A stretch of 64,000 nt of DNA from Miltochrista miniata (GCA_933228765.1 OW121760.1:26226314-26290313); one strand, 5' to 3'; numbered from the stretch's first letter, positions 21,925 through 32,290 are shown. A program made the numbers and translations. Notes: generated by a model from the letters alone, not told the origin.

Positions 21925-22216
21925 GAATTAAATTTTACAAAAATACCTTAGCTCCTTAAAAATATACTGAATGTATCTATATATAATACTGGCACAGAGA
22001 AAATATACCGATAAAAATACCGATTATCAAAACGTGTTTATTCTTTAATTACTACCTTATTTTTATAAAAGAACCTAGAATTTACATTTAACATTTTATT
22101 TGAAGAATTGAATTCAAAATCCTTCTCCTGCAACACGCTTCGTAAAAAAAAATTACCGAATGTTATTGCAACAAACCCTGCAAAGAAAAAAATCATTGCG
22201 ATGAGGAATTGGCTTT

Positions 22217-22440
22217 TTATTTTTTCAGGTCCTTAGCGAGCTCCGGGGGAACCTCCCATCTTGCTCCCCCGAGGAGAGCCGCCGAACGGTTCTCGACGGG
22301 AATAATCTTTGGAAATTCTTTGGCTTTCGGCCGAAATTTTCCCGGCTTTCCGGATTCCCGGCTATAGGGAGGAGGAATACCACCAGGTTTAATGGGTAGG
22401 ACGGCCCCGTTCCGGGACCGGGAGCCCCACACCCAGCTGT
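22217..22440 (-). other. Unrecognised open frames (71-87 codons)
   Basis: Two overlapping minus-strand frames are open across this GC-rich, Pro/Lys/Arg-rich stretch. One ends in GGARWEVPPELAKDLKK. I recognise no family, start context or partner. It may be a fragment of a retroelement gag-like or DNA-transposon ORF, or simply an effect of GC-rich sequence. Confidence 0.25.
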
Positions 22441-23966
22441 TTTACATGATAATTTTGCAATCCAATATGGCCGCCGCGCCGAAATCATAAAATTTCATGA
22501 TGGGTATCGTTTAAGGGGGTTTTTGGTATGCTGAATACGAATTTCGGGTTAATTTAGAGATCCAATATGGCCGCCGCGCCGTTATCACAAAATTTCATGA
22601 TGGGTATCGTTTAAGGGGTTTTTTGGTATGCCGAGTACGAATTTCGGGTTAATTTAGAGAACCAATATGGCCGCCGCGCCGAAACCACAAAATTTCATGA
22701 TGGGTATCGTTTAAGGGGTTTTTTGGTATGCTGAATACGAATTTCGGGTTAATTTAGAGATCCAATATGGCCGCCGCGCCGTTATCACAAAATTTCATGA
22801 TGGGTATCGTTTAAGGGGTTTTTTGGTGTGCCGAGTACGAATTTCGGGTTAATTTAGAGAACCAATATGGCCGCCGCGCCGTTATCACAAAATTTCATGA
22901 TGGGTATCGTTTAAGGGGTTTTTTGATATGCTGAGTACGAATTTCGGGTCAATTTAGAGATCCAATATGGCCGCTGCGCCGTTATCGCAAAATTTTACGA
23001 TCGGTGTCGTTTAAGGGGTGTTTTGGTATGCTGAGTACGAATTTCAGGTTAATTTAAAGATTCGAATATGGCCGCCGCGCCGTTATCACAAAATTTCATA
23101 ATGGGTATCGTTTACGGGGATTTTTGGTATGCTGAGTACGAATCTTAGGTCAATTTTGCAATCTAAGATGGCCGCTGTGCCACCGTTGTGAAATTTCATG
23201 TTGTATATCGTTTATGGGGTTTTTTGGTATGCCAAATACGAATTTCAGGTAAATTTTGCAATCCAATATGGCTGCCTCGCCACCGTTGTAAAATTTCATG
23301 TAGCATATCGTATAAATGGAATTTTGATATGCTGAGTACGAATTTAGGGTTAATTTTGCAAAATTATCTTGAAATTCGTACTCAGCATACCAAAAAACCC
23401 CTTAAACGATACCCATCATGAAATTTTGTGATAACGGCGCGGCGGCCATATTCGAATCTCTGAATTAACCTGAAATTCGTACTCAGCATACCAAAAAACC
23501 CCTTAAACGATACCCATCATGAAAATTTGTCATATCGGCGCGGCGGCCATATTGGATCTCTAAATTAACCCGAAATTCGTACTCAGCATACCAAAAAACC
23601 CCTTGTACAGTATCCAACATGAAATTTTACAAAGGAGGCGCGGCGGCCATCTTGGATTGCAAAATTGACCTAAAATTCGTACTCAGCATACCAAAAAACC
23701 CCTTAACGGTACCCATCATGAAATTTTGTGATAATGGCGCGGCGGCCATATTGGATCTCTAAATTAACCCCAAATTCGTATTCAGCATACTAAAAAACCC
23801 CTTAAACGATACCCATCATGAAATTTTGTGATAACGGTGCGGCGGCCATATTGGATCTCTAAATTAACCCGAAATTCGTACTCAGCATACAAAAAAACCC
23901 CTTAAACGATACCCATCATGAAATTTTCTGTTCTCGGCGCGGCGGCCATATTGGATCTCTAATATA
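22440..23966. repeat. Inverted array of ~100-bp satellite monomers (9 forward, 6 reverse)
   Basis: Forward monomers start at about 22460 and repeat every 99-101 bp (ATCCAATATGGCCGCCGCGC ... TTTCATGATGGGTATCG ... GTACGAATTTCGGGTTAAT). After the ninth, at about 23358, the same unit continues in reverse for six monomers (GAAATTCGTACTCAGCATAC ... GCGCGGCGGCCATATTGGAT). The whole is a large palindrome of tandem repeats. The outer forward monomers and most reverse ones are very similar. The last two forward monomers, nearest the turn, are the most diverged. No coding capacity. Confidence 0.9.
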
Positions 23967-24049
23967 CCCAAAAAACTGACTTTTACCAATATACTGATAT
24001 CGAAAAAAGTCAATAAAATATACCGAAAAAGTATTAAAATGACACACGT

Positions 24050-24233
24050 AGTGTGGCCGCTTCAACGTAATAATTCTCGCGTTAATCTCTTTGATGTGCC
24101 GCCACTTGAGCTATCGCCTAACGTCAAACGGCAATGTGAATGCCGTTGTCGAATTATCGCGATAATTCGGTGGCTACACTAACGTTTAACGTTCATCAAC
24201 GCCATTATTAATGGCATTTCCCCTTAGTGTGGC
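24050..24233. mobile_element. MITE-like end, right of the satellite array
   Basis: Starts AGTGTGGCCGCTTCAACG and ends CCTTAGTGTGGCCC, with internal words such as CGATAATTC/GAATTATCG. Its outer end mirrors the left GGGCCACATTAA. Together the two may be the ends of one composite element enclosing the satellite, or two separate MITEs of one family. Confidence 0.5.
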
Positions 24234-24532
24234 CCGAACATCATATTCATACTTACAATCAATAAAATAAAAATATGATTTCCTGTGCATGTATGATCAA
24301 ACTATAATAGAATTCAGAACAGGAAGCAGCAATTAACCTTTACTCCACGAAAAGTTAAAGTAATAAGCGACAGCTGCGCGTGAGTCGATGATCTAATGAT
24401 GTTATGATTACGTCTATTAGCCATACCAATTTTATAGAAGAACTGTATTATTGGATACGGTATGACCCAATCACGATTCTCAGGGCTAAGCCAACTTTAC
24501 TTTTTATTTTTAATGTGTGGAAATCCTAATTA

Positions 24533-24735
24533 GATGCCATGCCGGACTCCTACCGACTAAAACCACAAGTGTTAGGGTTCCCGGCAGACTTCGGCTGGGA
24601 TAGTTGGGTGCTATCCCACTACTAGGAGAGGCGAAGAGACATGCCACCGTCTTGGCCTGCTTCTGTAAGAACGACGAGCAGCCGACTCGCCGTTCTCAGG
24701 CCCTCGGTCATGGAGGCCGGTGGTCCTGGGCGTAC
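24533..24735 (-). repeat. GC-rich SINE (family E), minus
   Basis: GCCGGACTCCTACCGACTAA, TTGGGTGCTATCCCACTAC, 'CTGCTTCTGTAAGAACGACG' and 'GGCCCTCGGTCATGGAGGCC'. The ORFs on both strands here are not genes. Confidence 0.6.
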
Positions 24736-24867
24736 AGCAGCCGGGGACGACCCCATCGCCGACTTTACCTGGAAGTAGTGCACCTGGTCGAGGTCTTGGC
24801 CAGCAGCAGTAATCAATTTTCAATCAATCAATAAATTATTAAATAATCATAAATAATTAAATAAGAA

Positions 24868-25112
24868 TTATTCACGGACATTTCACACAACGCCATCTGA
24901 TCCCAAAGTAAGCTAGGAATAACCTGCTTGTGTTATGGGTATCAGACCACGGATATTTATACTTATATACTTTTAAATACATACATATAAACACCCAGAC
25001 TCTTGAGACAAACATTTATGGGTCACACAAATATTTGTCCCCGGTGGGAATCGAACCCACGACCTCCAGCGTCGCAGGCGGTATCGCTACCGACTGCGCC
25101 ACAGAGGCAGTT
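24868..25112 (-). repeat. tRNA-like SINE, minus (2 of 3)
   Basis: Same family as 37654-37925. The box B-like GGGTTCGATTCCCACCG and the box A-like TGGCGCAGTCGGTAG are clear on the reverse strand. Not a functional tRNA: no 3' acceptor strand pairs with the 5' end. Confidence 0.75.
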
Positions 25113-25321
25113 AAGTTGATGGACTTTCCGCTGACGACAAATACTGTTGCAAAGACGATTTAAACGACAGTTAACAATATGACATAATCTATCCCTGTAC
25201 CAAATTTCAGCCAGATCCATTCAGCCGATATAGCGTGAAATAGTAACAACTATCCCATTCATAGTTAAACATCTTTGCGTGTTGAAATCATAATGGGTGC
25301 TACCTATAGCCTGTTTGCTCC

Positions 25322-25400
25322 AAGTTTGCCGTTGGCGTAGAGGCTTGTGTAAAGACGTAGTACGAGAAGCGACTGCCAAACTTAGCGCGAAAGGGTAGTA
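25322..25400. mobile_element. Deleted, diverged MITE (family of 20774 and 59160)
   Basis: CCAAGTTTGCCGTTGGCGTA on the left and CAAACTTAGCGCGAAAGGG on the right, with the centre missing. Confidence 0.45.
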
Positions 25401-25409
25401 TGTCGGATC

Positions 25410-25628
25410 AAATCAAACTTTTATTTATTTCACTTAGGCAGTATACAGATGCGCTTGTAAAACGTCCAGAATATAAAACAAAACTCTACCACCAGTTTAC
25501 AATGCGACCCACCTGAGAAGAACTGGCAAGAAACTCAGCGGGATATTCTTTTTTTTGGCTCTATTTACAGTTTTAAAGAATATAAAAACTATGCATTTTT
25601 TTATGAATCCAGCAGAGCAGGTCTCAGA
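25410..25628 (-). repeat. Retroelement 3' UTR, minus (pair with 29288-29575)
   Basis: Shares AGATGCGCTTGTA, GAAGAACTGGCAAGAAACTC, TTTAAAGAATATAAAAACTA and CAGCAGAGCAGGTC with the plus-strand copy at 29288-29575. Non-coding tail of a poly(A)-type retroelement. Confidence 0.6.
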
Positions 25629-25745
25629 GGACTCCTACCGACTAAAATCACACGGTGTCCTGTCCCCTGCCTACGGTCTGGAGTCCAGGGGGGGGTTTTG
25701 GAAAACCCAAGCGAACCGCTTGAGGCTACAAGCTTGTAGATAAAT
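25629..25745 (-). repeat. Family E SINE fragment
   Basis: GACTCCTACCGACTAAAATC and TACGGTCTGGAGTCC, plus a G7 run. Confidence 0.5.
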
Positions 25746-25820
25746 GTTTGGATGGAAGTTTACCATTATCAAAGTGGGTATATGTACCTGTATCTGGTTA
25801 CAAATAAATAGGTAGGTACG

Positions 25821-25990
25821 AGGACTTGGGAGTCCTGGGGTATCCTCTGTTGGGATGGGTCCCAACAGAGGATACCCCAGGACTCCCAAGTCCTGTGGTA
25901 TCCTTCCGAGGGCTTACCCGAGGTTCCCAACCGTAGGTGGGATACGTGTGGTTTTAAGTACGTAGGATTTTTCTCACGTTGAAAAAAAAA
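25821..25990 (+). repeat. Family E SINE fragment starting with a 35-bp-arm perfect palindrome
   Basis: 25821-25855 (AGGACTTGGGAGTCCTGGGG and 15 more bases) is followed by TGGG and then its exact reverse complement at 25860-25894. Normal SINE text resumes with GGTATCCTTCCGAGGGCTTA and ends in an A-run at about 25980. The 35-bp perfect arms imply recent formation. Confidence 0.75.
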
Positions 25991-26139
25991 GATAGGATTA
26001 TCGCGATTTTGCGACAGTTTACGTATAAGTAGATAAAACAGTGGTAGTAATATATTATGGGAAATTCTTATGTTTGAAAGATATTAACACCCAATTTCAT
26101 ATACGTGCTTCTGAATAAAAATAATGAACACATACATAT

Positions 26140-26300
26140 TGCATGAACAATTAGGTGTTAAAAAGTTGTTTTCCCGATGGATACCGCATTCGCTCTGCGA
26201 AGAGGAAAAAGCGGCTCGCGTTACTTGGTGCGTCAGATTTCTTGAAAAATTACATGCAGGATCCTCAAATACATATCAGGATATTTCAAAATTCTAATAA
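26140..26300 (+). pseudogene. Decayed mariner transposase fragment
   Basis: One frame reads LGVKKLFSRWIPHSL, then CEEEKAARVTWCVRFLEKL. This matches the mariner transposase linker motif (W-(V/I)-P-H-x-L followed by the Arg/Cys region; compare RWVPHELTE in the intact mariner at 36075). About 50 codons remain. No DDD catalytic residues or terminal repeats are visible. It belongs to a different lineage from the intact copy. Confidence 0.65.
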
Positions 26301-26329
26301 AACTAAAAATTCTATTGAAAACGTAAAAT

Positions 26330-26425
26330 TGGGAGGAAATTTAAAAAGAGATGTATTTGCTAGATGTGTGGGGCGCAACAGGCTTTTGAAGCACATCTCG
26401 GGCAAAACCACGGGCACAGCTAGCA
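26330..26425 (+). mobile_element. Possible Helitron-like 3' end
   Basis: CGGGCAAAACCACGGGCACA followed by GCTAG. It resembles the 'CCGCGGGCAACAGCTAGT' type of end in family B. Boundaries are unclear. Confidence 0.35.
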
Positions 26426-26639
26426 TATGAATAGAGTATAATTAAATGCTTTTACATTTAATTATAACTTAAATAGCACAGTTCAACGGAAACTCTATTT
26501 CATTATCTCAATCTGTGGGCCTCACATGTCAATTAAAACTGACACATAACTGTTAATATATTTATTACGCTGTTCATTTAAACTAGGTTATTAAAACATT
26601 ATAACTTAAAGAACTGGTGGTTGAAACGTGCAACTCTTT

Positions 26640-26920
26640 ACATCAAATAACCCAGGCTTCTTGAGCGCTCGAGCACGGTGAGATCCGATAGAGGCTTTCT
26701 TCCGCGTACGCTTAGCTTGCGGAATGATCTCCCTGCCTCGGTTTTTCCAAACGCCTACAGTATGGGGTTCTTCAAAAGGGGACTTAGAAGGTTTTTACAG
26801 GGTCGGCAGCGTGATTGTGGCGCCTCTGGTGTTGCAAACGTCCATAGGCTGTGGTGACCACCGGTACATCTGGTGGGGCCGTATGCTTGTCTGCCACTTT
26901 AGTGGCATAAAAAAAAACAG
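26640..26920 (+). pseudogene. 5'-truncated LINE: last coding residues and 3' UTR
   Basis: A frame reads RSDRGFLPRTLSLRNDLPAS and then VFPNAYSMGFFKRGLRRFL, followed by a stop. The LPRT..LWN.LP-like pattern marks the C-terminus of Jockey/CR1-group LINE polyproteins. The 3' UTR has 'GGTACATCTGGTGGGGCCGT' and 'CTGCCACTTTAGTGGCATAA' and ends in an A-run (26909-26917). Confidence 0.7.
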
Positions 26921-26949
26921 CGTGTGAATCGGCAGGTTACATAGCTATA

Positions 26950-27060
26950 TCCCAAAAAGGGTAGGCACTTCAACTTAGGTGGTGAGCCTATTGCCGAATA
27001 TGTTGGCAGGTTATGGGCCGTCAATATCGTCTACTCTTACCTGTTCTGTTGAGGGCCAGT
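26950..27060 (-). repeat. Weak 5S-like SINE fragment
   Basis: AGGTGGTGAGCCTATTGCC resembles the SINE block GGTGGTGAGCCGTATTGCC. The flanks are diverged. Confidence 0.35.
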
Positions 27061-27166
27061 GTCAAAAGCATAGATAAAAACTGTGAGAGTAGCGAAAAAC
27101 TCTGACATGGAAATTATCGTTGTATAACTCCAATTAAATTCGTAATCCCTACTTCCCTACTTATCC

Positions 27167-27950
27167 ATATACAGGGTGGAATTTAAAGACGGTAGTTGGA
27201 GGGAAAGTACCCTTAATATTGATAATGGCTAGTTTTGCTGAAAGGAAACATTCATTTATTTTCAAAAGTAAGTAAAACTGCATTTAAAGATTTTAGAAAA
27301 ATCACCTGCTTGAGCCGGGAATCGAACCTGGGATATGTAAAAAAATAACAGCCTGTATTTTATGATACCAACCGAAACAGTCTTTAATAAGGAACAATTT
27401 CTTTTCAGAAACATAGTTTCTTAAATTAAAGGAAGACCAAGTAAAATATGTTTTTATTGTAAAGCTTACTTATTATCTGAAGAATAAAAACAAACGAATT
27501 GAGATTCTTCTGCTTTTTTTTTAAAGTTGGTTAAAAAAAGTTTTAGTTTCTGTGAATGGAAATATTCGTTCTGGTCACTTAAGCAACCAACTTCAAAAAA
27601 AAGCAGGAAATTCTTAATTAGACTGTTATTTTTCTTCAGGTAGTGAATAAGCTTTACAATAAAAACATATTTTACTTGGTCTTCCTTTAATTTAAGATAC
27701 TATGTTTCTGAAAAGAAATTGTTCCTTATTAAAGGTTGTTTCGGTTGGTATCATAAAATACAAGAAGTTTTTTTTTTCACATATCCCAGGTTCGATTCCC
27801 GGCTCAAGCAGGTGATTTTTCAAAAATCTTTAAATGCAGTTTTACTTACTTTTGAAAATGAAGGAATGGTTCCTTTCAGCAAAACTTGCCATTATTAATA
27901 TTAAGGGTACTTTCCCTCCAACTACCGTCTTTAAATTCCACCCTGTATAT
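27167..27950. mobile_element. 784-bp fold-back element with long arms, TA-flanked
   Basis: The ends are TACAGGGTGGAATTTAAAGA and its reverse complement. The arms extend for several hundred bases (GGTAGTTGGAGGGAAAGTAC ... AGCCGGGAATCGAACCTGGG and its complement). TA abuts both ends. Each arm contains a box B-like GGTTCGATTCCCGGCTC, so the arms look tRNA-related. A related element lies at 40856-41665. Non-coding. Confidence 0.75.
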
Positions 27951-27984
27951 ACTTCTATACTAATATTATAAAAGCGGAAGCGCT

Positions 27985-28320
27985 CGTGGCCCCGCGGACT
28001 CAATGTTCTGTAAACGATCACTGCAGTAAGCAACTTTCACTATGGCCGGTCCATGGATGGGTGACCATCCATGTGATCACTTTGTGACATTTATTTGAGC
28101 GTTTCCGTGCTTCGGAAGGTACGTTAAGCAGTTGGTCCCGGTTGCCAGTAAAATGGCAGTCGTTAAGCTAAGTTGAAGGCTTTATTTCAACAGCAACAGC
28201 ATTTAAACACGGGAATACGGCTCACCACCTATTACGTGGGACAAATTATACAAAGGTGAAATGTGGGCATATAATATGCCTCTGCCTACCCCTTCAGGGA
28301 TAAAGGCGTGACCATATGTA
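27985..28320 (+). repeat. 5S-like SINE, plus, nearly complete
   Basis: GATCACTGCAGTAAGCAACT, GGTCCATGGATGGGTGACCA, 'CGTTAAGCAGTTGGTCCCGG', 'GGCTCACCACCTATTACGTG' and a (TATG)n tail. It is undisturbed and is another reference for the fold-back copy. Confidence 0.7.
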
Positions 28321-28330
28321 TGTATGTATG

Positions 28331-28763
28331 TAATATTATAAAGAGGAAAGATTTGATAGTTTGTTAGTTTGTTTGTTTGTTTGCATCGAATAGGCTCTGA
28401 AACTACTGGGCTGATTTGAAAAAAATATTCCACTGTTGGGAAGCTACACAGGCTACACTCTTTGCGCAGAACATATTTTATTCCCGTATTCCCGGGACAT
28501 ATTGCGCAGAACATATTATTATTACACGGGTGAAACCGCGTGACATCCGCCAATAATATTATAAATGCGAAAGTAACTCCGTCTGTCTGTCTGTTACGCT
28601 TTCACGCCTGAACAGCTGGACCGATTGAAATGAAATTTGGCATAGAGATATTTTGACACCCTGGGAAGGTCATAGACTACTTTTTAACCGACTGCGCAAA
28701 AGGAGGGTTATGATTTTACGCGGTAACAACTTCTACGCGGTCAAAGCCGCGGGCAACAGCTAA
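28331..28763 (+). mobile_element. Helitron-like family A copy followed by family B copy
   Basis: 28331-28552 is a family A copy with internal rearrangement and the end GACATCCGCCAAT. 28553-28763 is a family B copy starting AATATTATAAATGCGAAAG and ending GCCGCGGGCAACAGCTAAT. Again two copies are joined end to end. Confidence 0.6.
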
Positions 28764-28842
28764 TACTAAATATTATCCCTTTCAATACATTCCCAAGAAT
28801 ACCTTAATCCACATGGTTCTTACCTATCCGTATAACACCCGG

Positions 28843-29100
28843 ACCTAGGTGGGAGGGTAGGTAGTAAGTAACTCCTAGAAAGGATGTCCCAGGATTTCTT
28901 TTAACGTGAGGGAAAATCCTCATGGATGCTATGCCGGACTCCTAACGACTATAAAACCTCACGTTACGCCCAACAGCCTATGGTTTGAAGTCCCGGGTAA
29001 GAACTCGGAAGGATGTCCCAGGATTGTCAACAGACTTTTGCTACAACCGTGAAGTCCTGCGGGTTCGAATGATAACCCGCTTCTTTAGGAGTTGGCTCGG
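28843..29100 (-). repeat. GC-rich SINE (family E), minus
   Basis: GTGAGGGAAAATCCTCATGG, GCCGGACTCCTAACGACTA, CGGAAGGATGTCCCAGG and 'GGGTTCGAATGATAACCCGC' in order. Confidence 0.6.
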
Positions 29101-29287
29101 GTCACATGTTTTCAATAATACACGTATGTCACTCTTGAGAAACAAACTGCAAAAAGGAGCCCTTTGTAATAGTTTTTTTGCCAGTTTAGTCCACGGTAAA
29201 CCCCCAAACGACCCCCGGCCATGAGCAGCGATTTACCAGCCTTATCATCTTTGGGTGGAAGGAAGGTAAATTATACTGTAAGGGTTA

Positions 29288-29575
29288 CTATACAATCAAT
29301 GATTATTTGTTGGATAAGGAAGCCTGGAAATGACCTGCTCTGCTGGGTTCTCAAAAAAATTGTTAAAATGCATAGTTTTTATATTCTTTAAAATTGTAAA
29401 TAGAGCTCAAAAAACATTCAGATTCAGATTCATTTATTAAAGAATAACCCGCTGAGTTTCTTGCCAGTTCTTCTCAGGTGGACCGCGTTGTGAACTGGTG
29501 GTAAACTTTTTGTTTTATATTCTGGACGTTATACAAGCGCATCTGTATAATGCCTATGAAATAAATACATTTTCT
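29288..29575 (+). repeat. Retroelement 3' UTR, plus (pair with 25410-25628)
   Basis: GACCTGCTCTGCTGGGTTC, 'CCGCTGAGTTTCTTGCCAGT', 'ACAAGCGCATCTGTATAATG' and the A/T-rich end. The direction is opposite to the 25.4-kb copy. Confidence 0.6.
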
Positions 29576-29699
29576 ATTTTTATTTTATTTCTGAATGTAC
29601 GTAGGTATGTACCTATACATGTGTGTGTGTTATGTGTACCTTATTTACGTACGCAAAAAGTTGAACGTAAAATATTATGAAACCAATACCAAAGACTCC

Positions 29700-29830
29700 C
29701 CGCAAAATGGACGCGACTACCTGAAAAAGGTGGACTGACTGGACGCAGAAGGTGAAGAACGGTGCAATATGGCGTAAATTGGGAGAGGCCTACATCTTTG
29801 GACTGCCATTGGCTGATTTAATCATGATTA
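29700..29830 (+). pseudogene. Small RTE-like LINE C-terminal fragment
   Basis: A frame reads DWTQKVKNGAIWRKLGEAYI, similar to the last ~20 residues of RTE-like polyproteins (W..LGEAY.Q.W). Decayed and very short. Confidence 0.5.
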
Positions 29831-30635
29831 AAAAACAAAACCTGATATTTTGATGATATTCCCAACGTATCAATGTGTAACGTGATCCAAATAACTCCAA
29901 AAATTACCAAAAATTGTTTAGTGTCGAATTGTTAAGTCGGTGTGCGCGAGCATTGTAAAATAATTTTTCCCTAATGCGCTAAAAAATGTATAAATAACTT
30001 CAAATAAATCAATGTTCTACCACAGGGCGGAAACTCCATACAAATAATTAGTTTTCAATTCTCTCACCTACACTAAAAACACGTTATGTTTGTACAGAGC
30101 TTGAATGTGTGTGTGACCACTAAGGCCAAGCAAACGTTCCGTCAAAATATCCTCCAACTATAATGACAGCTGTGGCGGGGTGGGGAAGCCTGCTTGGTGA
30201 GGGGCTGGGAGTTGCCTGTCTGTATGTAATTATCTTCGGTTCAACACCAAAAGCAATGTTCACGATATTGAACACAAATCACTTACAACCTAATCTTTAT
30301 GCAAACTGCGTTGGACACATTTTAATGGCGTTTAATACACCAGAGAACAATGGCGGATACGCAGAACGTTGCTGAACAATAGTAGAGATTCGTTAGTGAT
30401 ACGTAAGCGGAAATCTTACTATGGGAACTCGATAGAAATTCACTTTAAATATTTCGAGATTCAGTTACGTAAGGTTGGGTGCAATGAGGCAAAACCAAGA
30501 AATACGAGGCATCTGCTGACCAATAGACGAGTTTATCAGGTCACGCTCCTTAAAGAGACGGCGGGGAGGCGGTAGAGAACTTTCACACCTGAGTTCCGCA
30601 GTCTGCGGTGGGGGCGCCGCAGACGTGTCTTCACC
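29831..30635. other. No recognised gene
   Basis: Plus-strand frames of 68-70 codons at 30163-30575 carry no motif I recognise. 'GGATACGCAGAACGTTGC' and its neighbours are not repeated elsewhere in the window as far as I can see. It could be host intergenic or intronic DNA. Confidence 0.4.
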
Positions 30636-30639
30636 CAAC

Positions 30640-30972
30640 GCTATCGGCCTCCATAACCGGGGGAATGAGGACGGTGAGGGGGCTGCTTTACAAAAGCAGG
30701 TCCTAGAGGACAACGTGACAGGAGAGATTTACGCACGCCACACCCCCCAAGAAGCAGGATAATATCCGAATAACCCCCTAAAGACGCGGGATAGCACCCG
30801 AACCCCCCCTAGATGAGGCCGCAGTGGTAACCAAGGTAGTTGGAAGTCCTGGGGTCATCCTTCCGAGGGCTTACCCGGGGCTCCCAACCGTAGGCATTAG
30901 GTACGAAACATGTCATTTTTAGTCAGTAAAAGTCAGACAGTATCTATGTAGGATTTTCCTTACGTAAAAAAA
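30640..30972 (+). repeat. GC-rich SINE (family E), nearly complete, plus
   Basis: From CGGCCTCCATAACCGGGGG through GCACCCGAACCCCCCCTAG, GGCCGCAGTGGTAACC, CATCCTTCCGAGGGCTTACC and TTTTTAGTCAGTA to an A-run. Length is about 330 bp, matching the complete copy at 42245-42587. Confidence 0.7.
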
Positions 30973-31016
30973 GAAAGAATAGGCTAGTGTCCTCTTTAAT
31001 AACAAACTAATACAAC

Positions 31017-31367
31017 TCACATAGTGCGAATTTTCCCATTACCTGTACGAATGTGAATATGTATGAAGTATTCATGTATATTGTCGTCTGTCCCCAAAAA
31101 AAGAATCCTTACAAGATAAATAGATTCGTCGAAATTAATTGAAAAAAAAACCATGGACATCAACATACTCACAGATGACGGTTTCTTATTTGTGTATGTG
31201 CGGTTTGGCACCCTAAAAAGAGGTTCTTGGTAGAGTCTACTGAAACTCACCATAAGACGTTGGTTTTCGAGAACTTCTAGTAAGGGATAAAGGCCATACA
31301 TGTACAGTGGTATAGAACAATGCTGCATGTGGCTTTGTTTGAGGTTCAGATCTGACAACTGTGCCAT
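31017..31367 (-). CDS. Unrecognised minus-strand ORF, 116 codons
   Basis: The frame opens MAQLSDLNLKQSHMQHCS and continues through PLLEVLENQRLMVSFSRLYQ. It resembles no transposon protein that I know. Two GTGAGT strings within the reverse strand could act as splice donors, so a small host exon is conceivable. Nothing else supports a gene: no repeated family, no neighbouring exon, no clear promoter. The second half becomes low-complexity and hydrophobic. I treat it as a chance frame unless transcripts show otherwise. Confidence 0.2.
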   Translation of the reverse strand: MAQLSDLNLKQSHMQHCSIPLYMYGLYPLLEVLENQRLMVSFSRLYQEPLFRVPNRTYTNKKPSSVSMLMSMVFFSINFDESIYLVRILFLGTDDNIHEYFIHIHIRTGNGKIRTM

Positions 31368-31476
31368 ATAGGCTGCACGACATACTTATATGGCGAGAGA
31401 TCTTTCAAAAAGACATTTTTTGTAGATTATTTTTATGCATAGAGCAACACGACCTCCATTAAAGGGATATTTTTTT

Positions 31477-32290
31477 ATTTATTTATTTTACACTTTATTG
31501 TACGCCAAGAAAATAAATTATGGTACATAAATACAGTGCAAGAAGATGTACAATGGGCGGCCTTATCGCTAAAAAGCAATTTCTACCAGGCAACCCTTGG
31601 ATGGAGAAAGTTGATTGAAGGTAACGAGTGGTAGTTCTTAGGCGTACTCTAATAAAGCTTTTTATATGTTTACCCAATGAGAAAATATACATTTATTGTT
31701 AAAAATTACAGAGAAACATAATTATTACTGTAGGTACATTATTACTTTCTAAATAAAACCTAAATAAGGCCCCCGTGTCTTTGTGCCCAAAAGACTAGCA
31801 GCATTCCCCCTTTGAATAGCAATACCTATTACCTATTCGCTGAGCGAGAAAACTGCCAGCCCTTGGGTCACCAGTCGACTCCACAAGGCGCTTTTTCAAA
31901 TTCTTGAAAAATTTTTGCGCATTGGTACCCCATGGACCTAGGGTCTCGACACCGACTGGACAAAAACGATACGATGAGTCGAGACCCTTATATTTATTAA
32001 TTTTAATATTTTGAGCCGCTTCCGCTGCTGCGCTGACTTTTAATTTTGTTTTAGGAAGATGGGACGGGGCCAGAGTGTCAACACAAGTTGCATCCCACAC
32101 CAGGACCCGACACATCTCCCACGGTATCAAAGTTATACCATCCGGTCTCTTGCCATCGTCCCTGAAAACGCCGTTTGGCTCTAGGAGCGCAGGCACATTG
32201 GCGGTGGCAAGAGCACGGCGGATGATGTCATTCAGCGCAGCGTGGCGTGAGAAGCGGCCTGCGCTCTTTAGACATAAAATACTAAATCTA
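31477..32290 (-). pseudogene. LINE 3' part with endonuclease-like C-terminal domain
   Basis: On the minus strand, from about 32290, a frame reads GRFSRHAALNDIIRRALATA, PALLEPNGVFRDDGKRPDG and LVWDATCVDTLAPSHLPK. The spacing RPDG...WDATCVDT resembles a PD-(D/E)XK-type endonuclease core, seen in C-terminal parts of some LINE-encoded proteins (inference). Past the AAAEAAQNIK stretch a frameshift disturbs the end. The 3' UTR runs left through 'AAGGCCCCCGTGTCTTTG', to 'TGGTAGAAATTGC'-like text and an A-rich end at 31477-31495. A 3' UTR fragment of the same family is at 11300-11400. Confidence 0.6.

Noticed and set aside
22440..23966. CRISPR-like array
   Set aside because: The 100-bp units are contiguous without unique spacers, flip direction once, and lie in eukaryotic DNA.
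21451..25112. tRNA genes at the GGTTCGATTCC motifs
   Set aside because: Boxes A and B are present, but acceptor stems do not pair and the sequence continues into a repeated SINE body.
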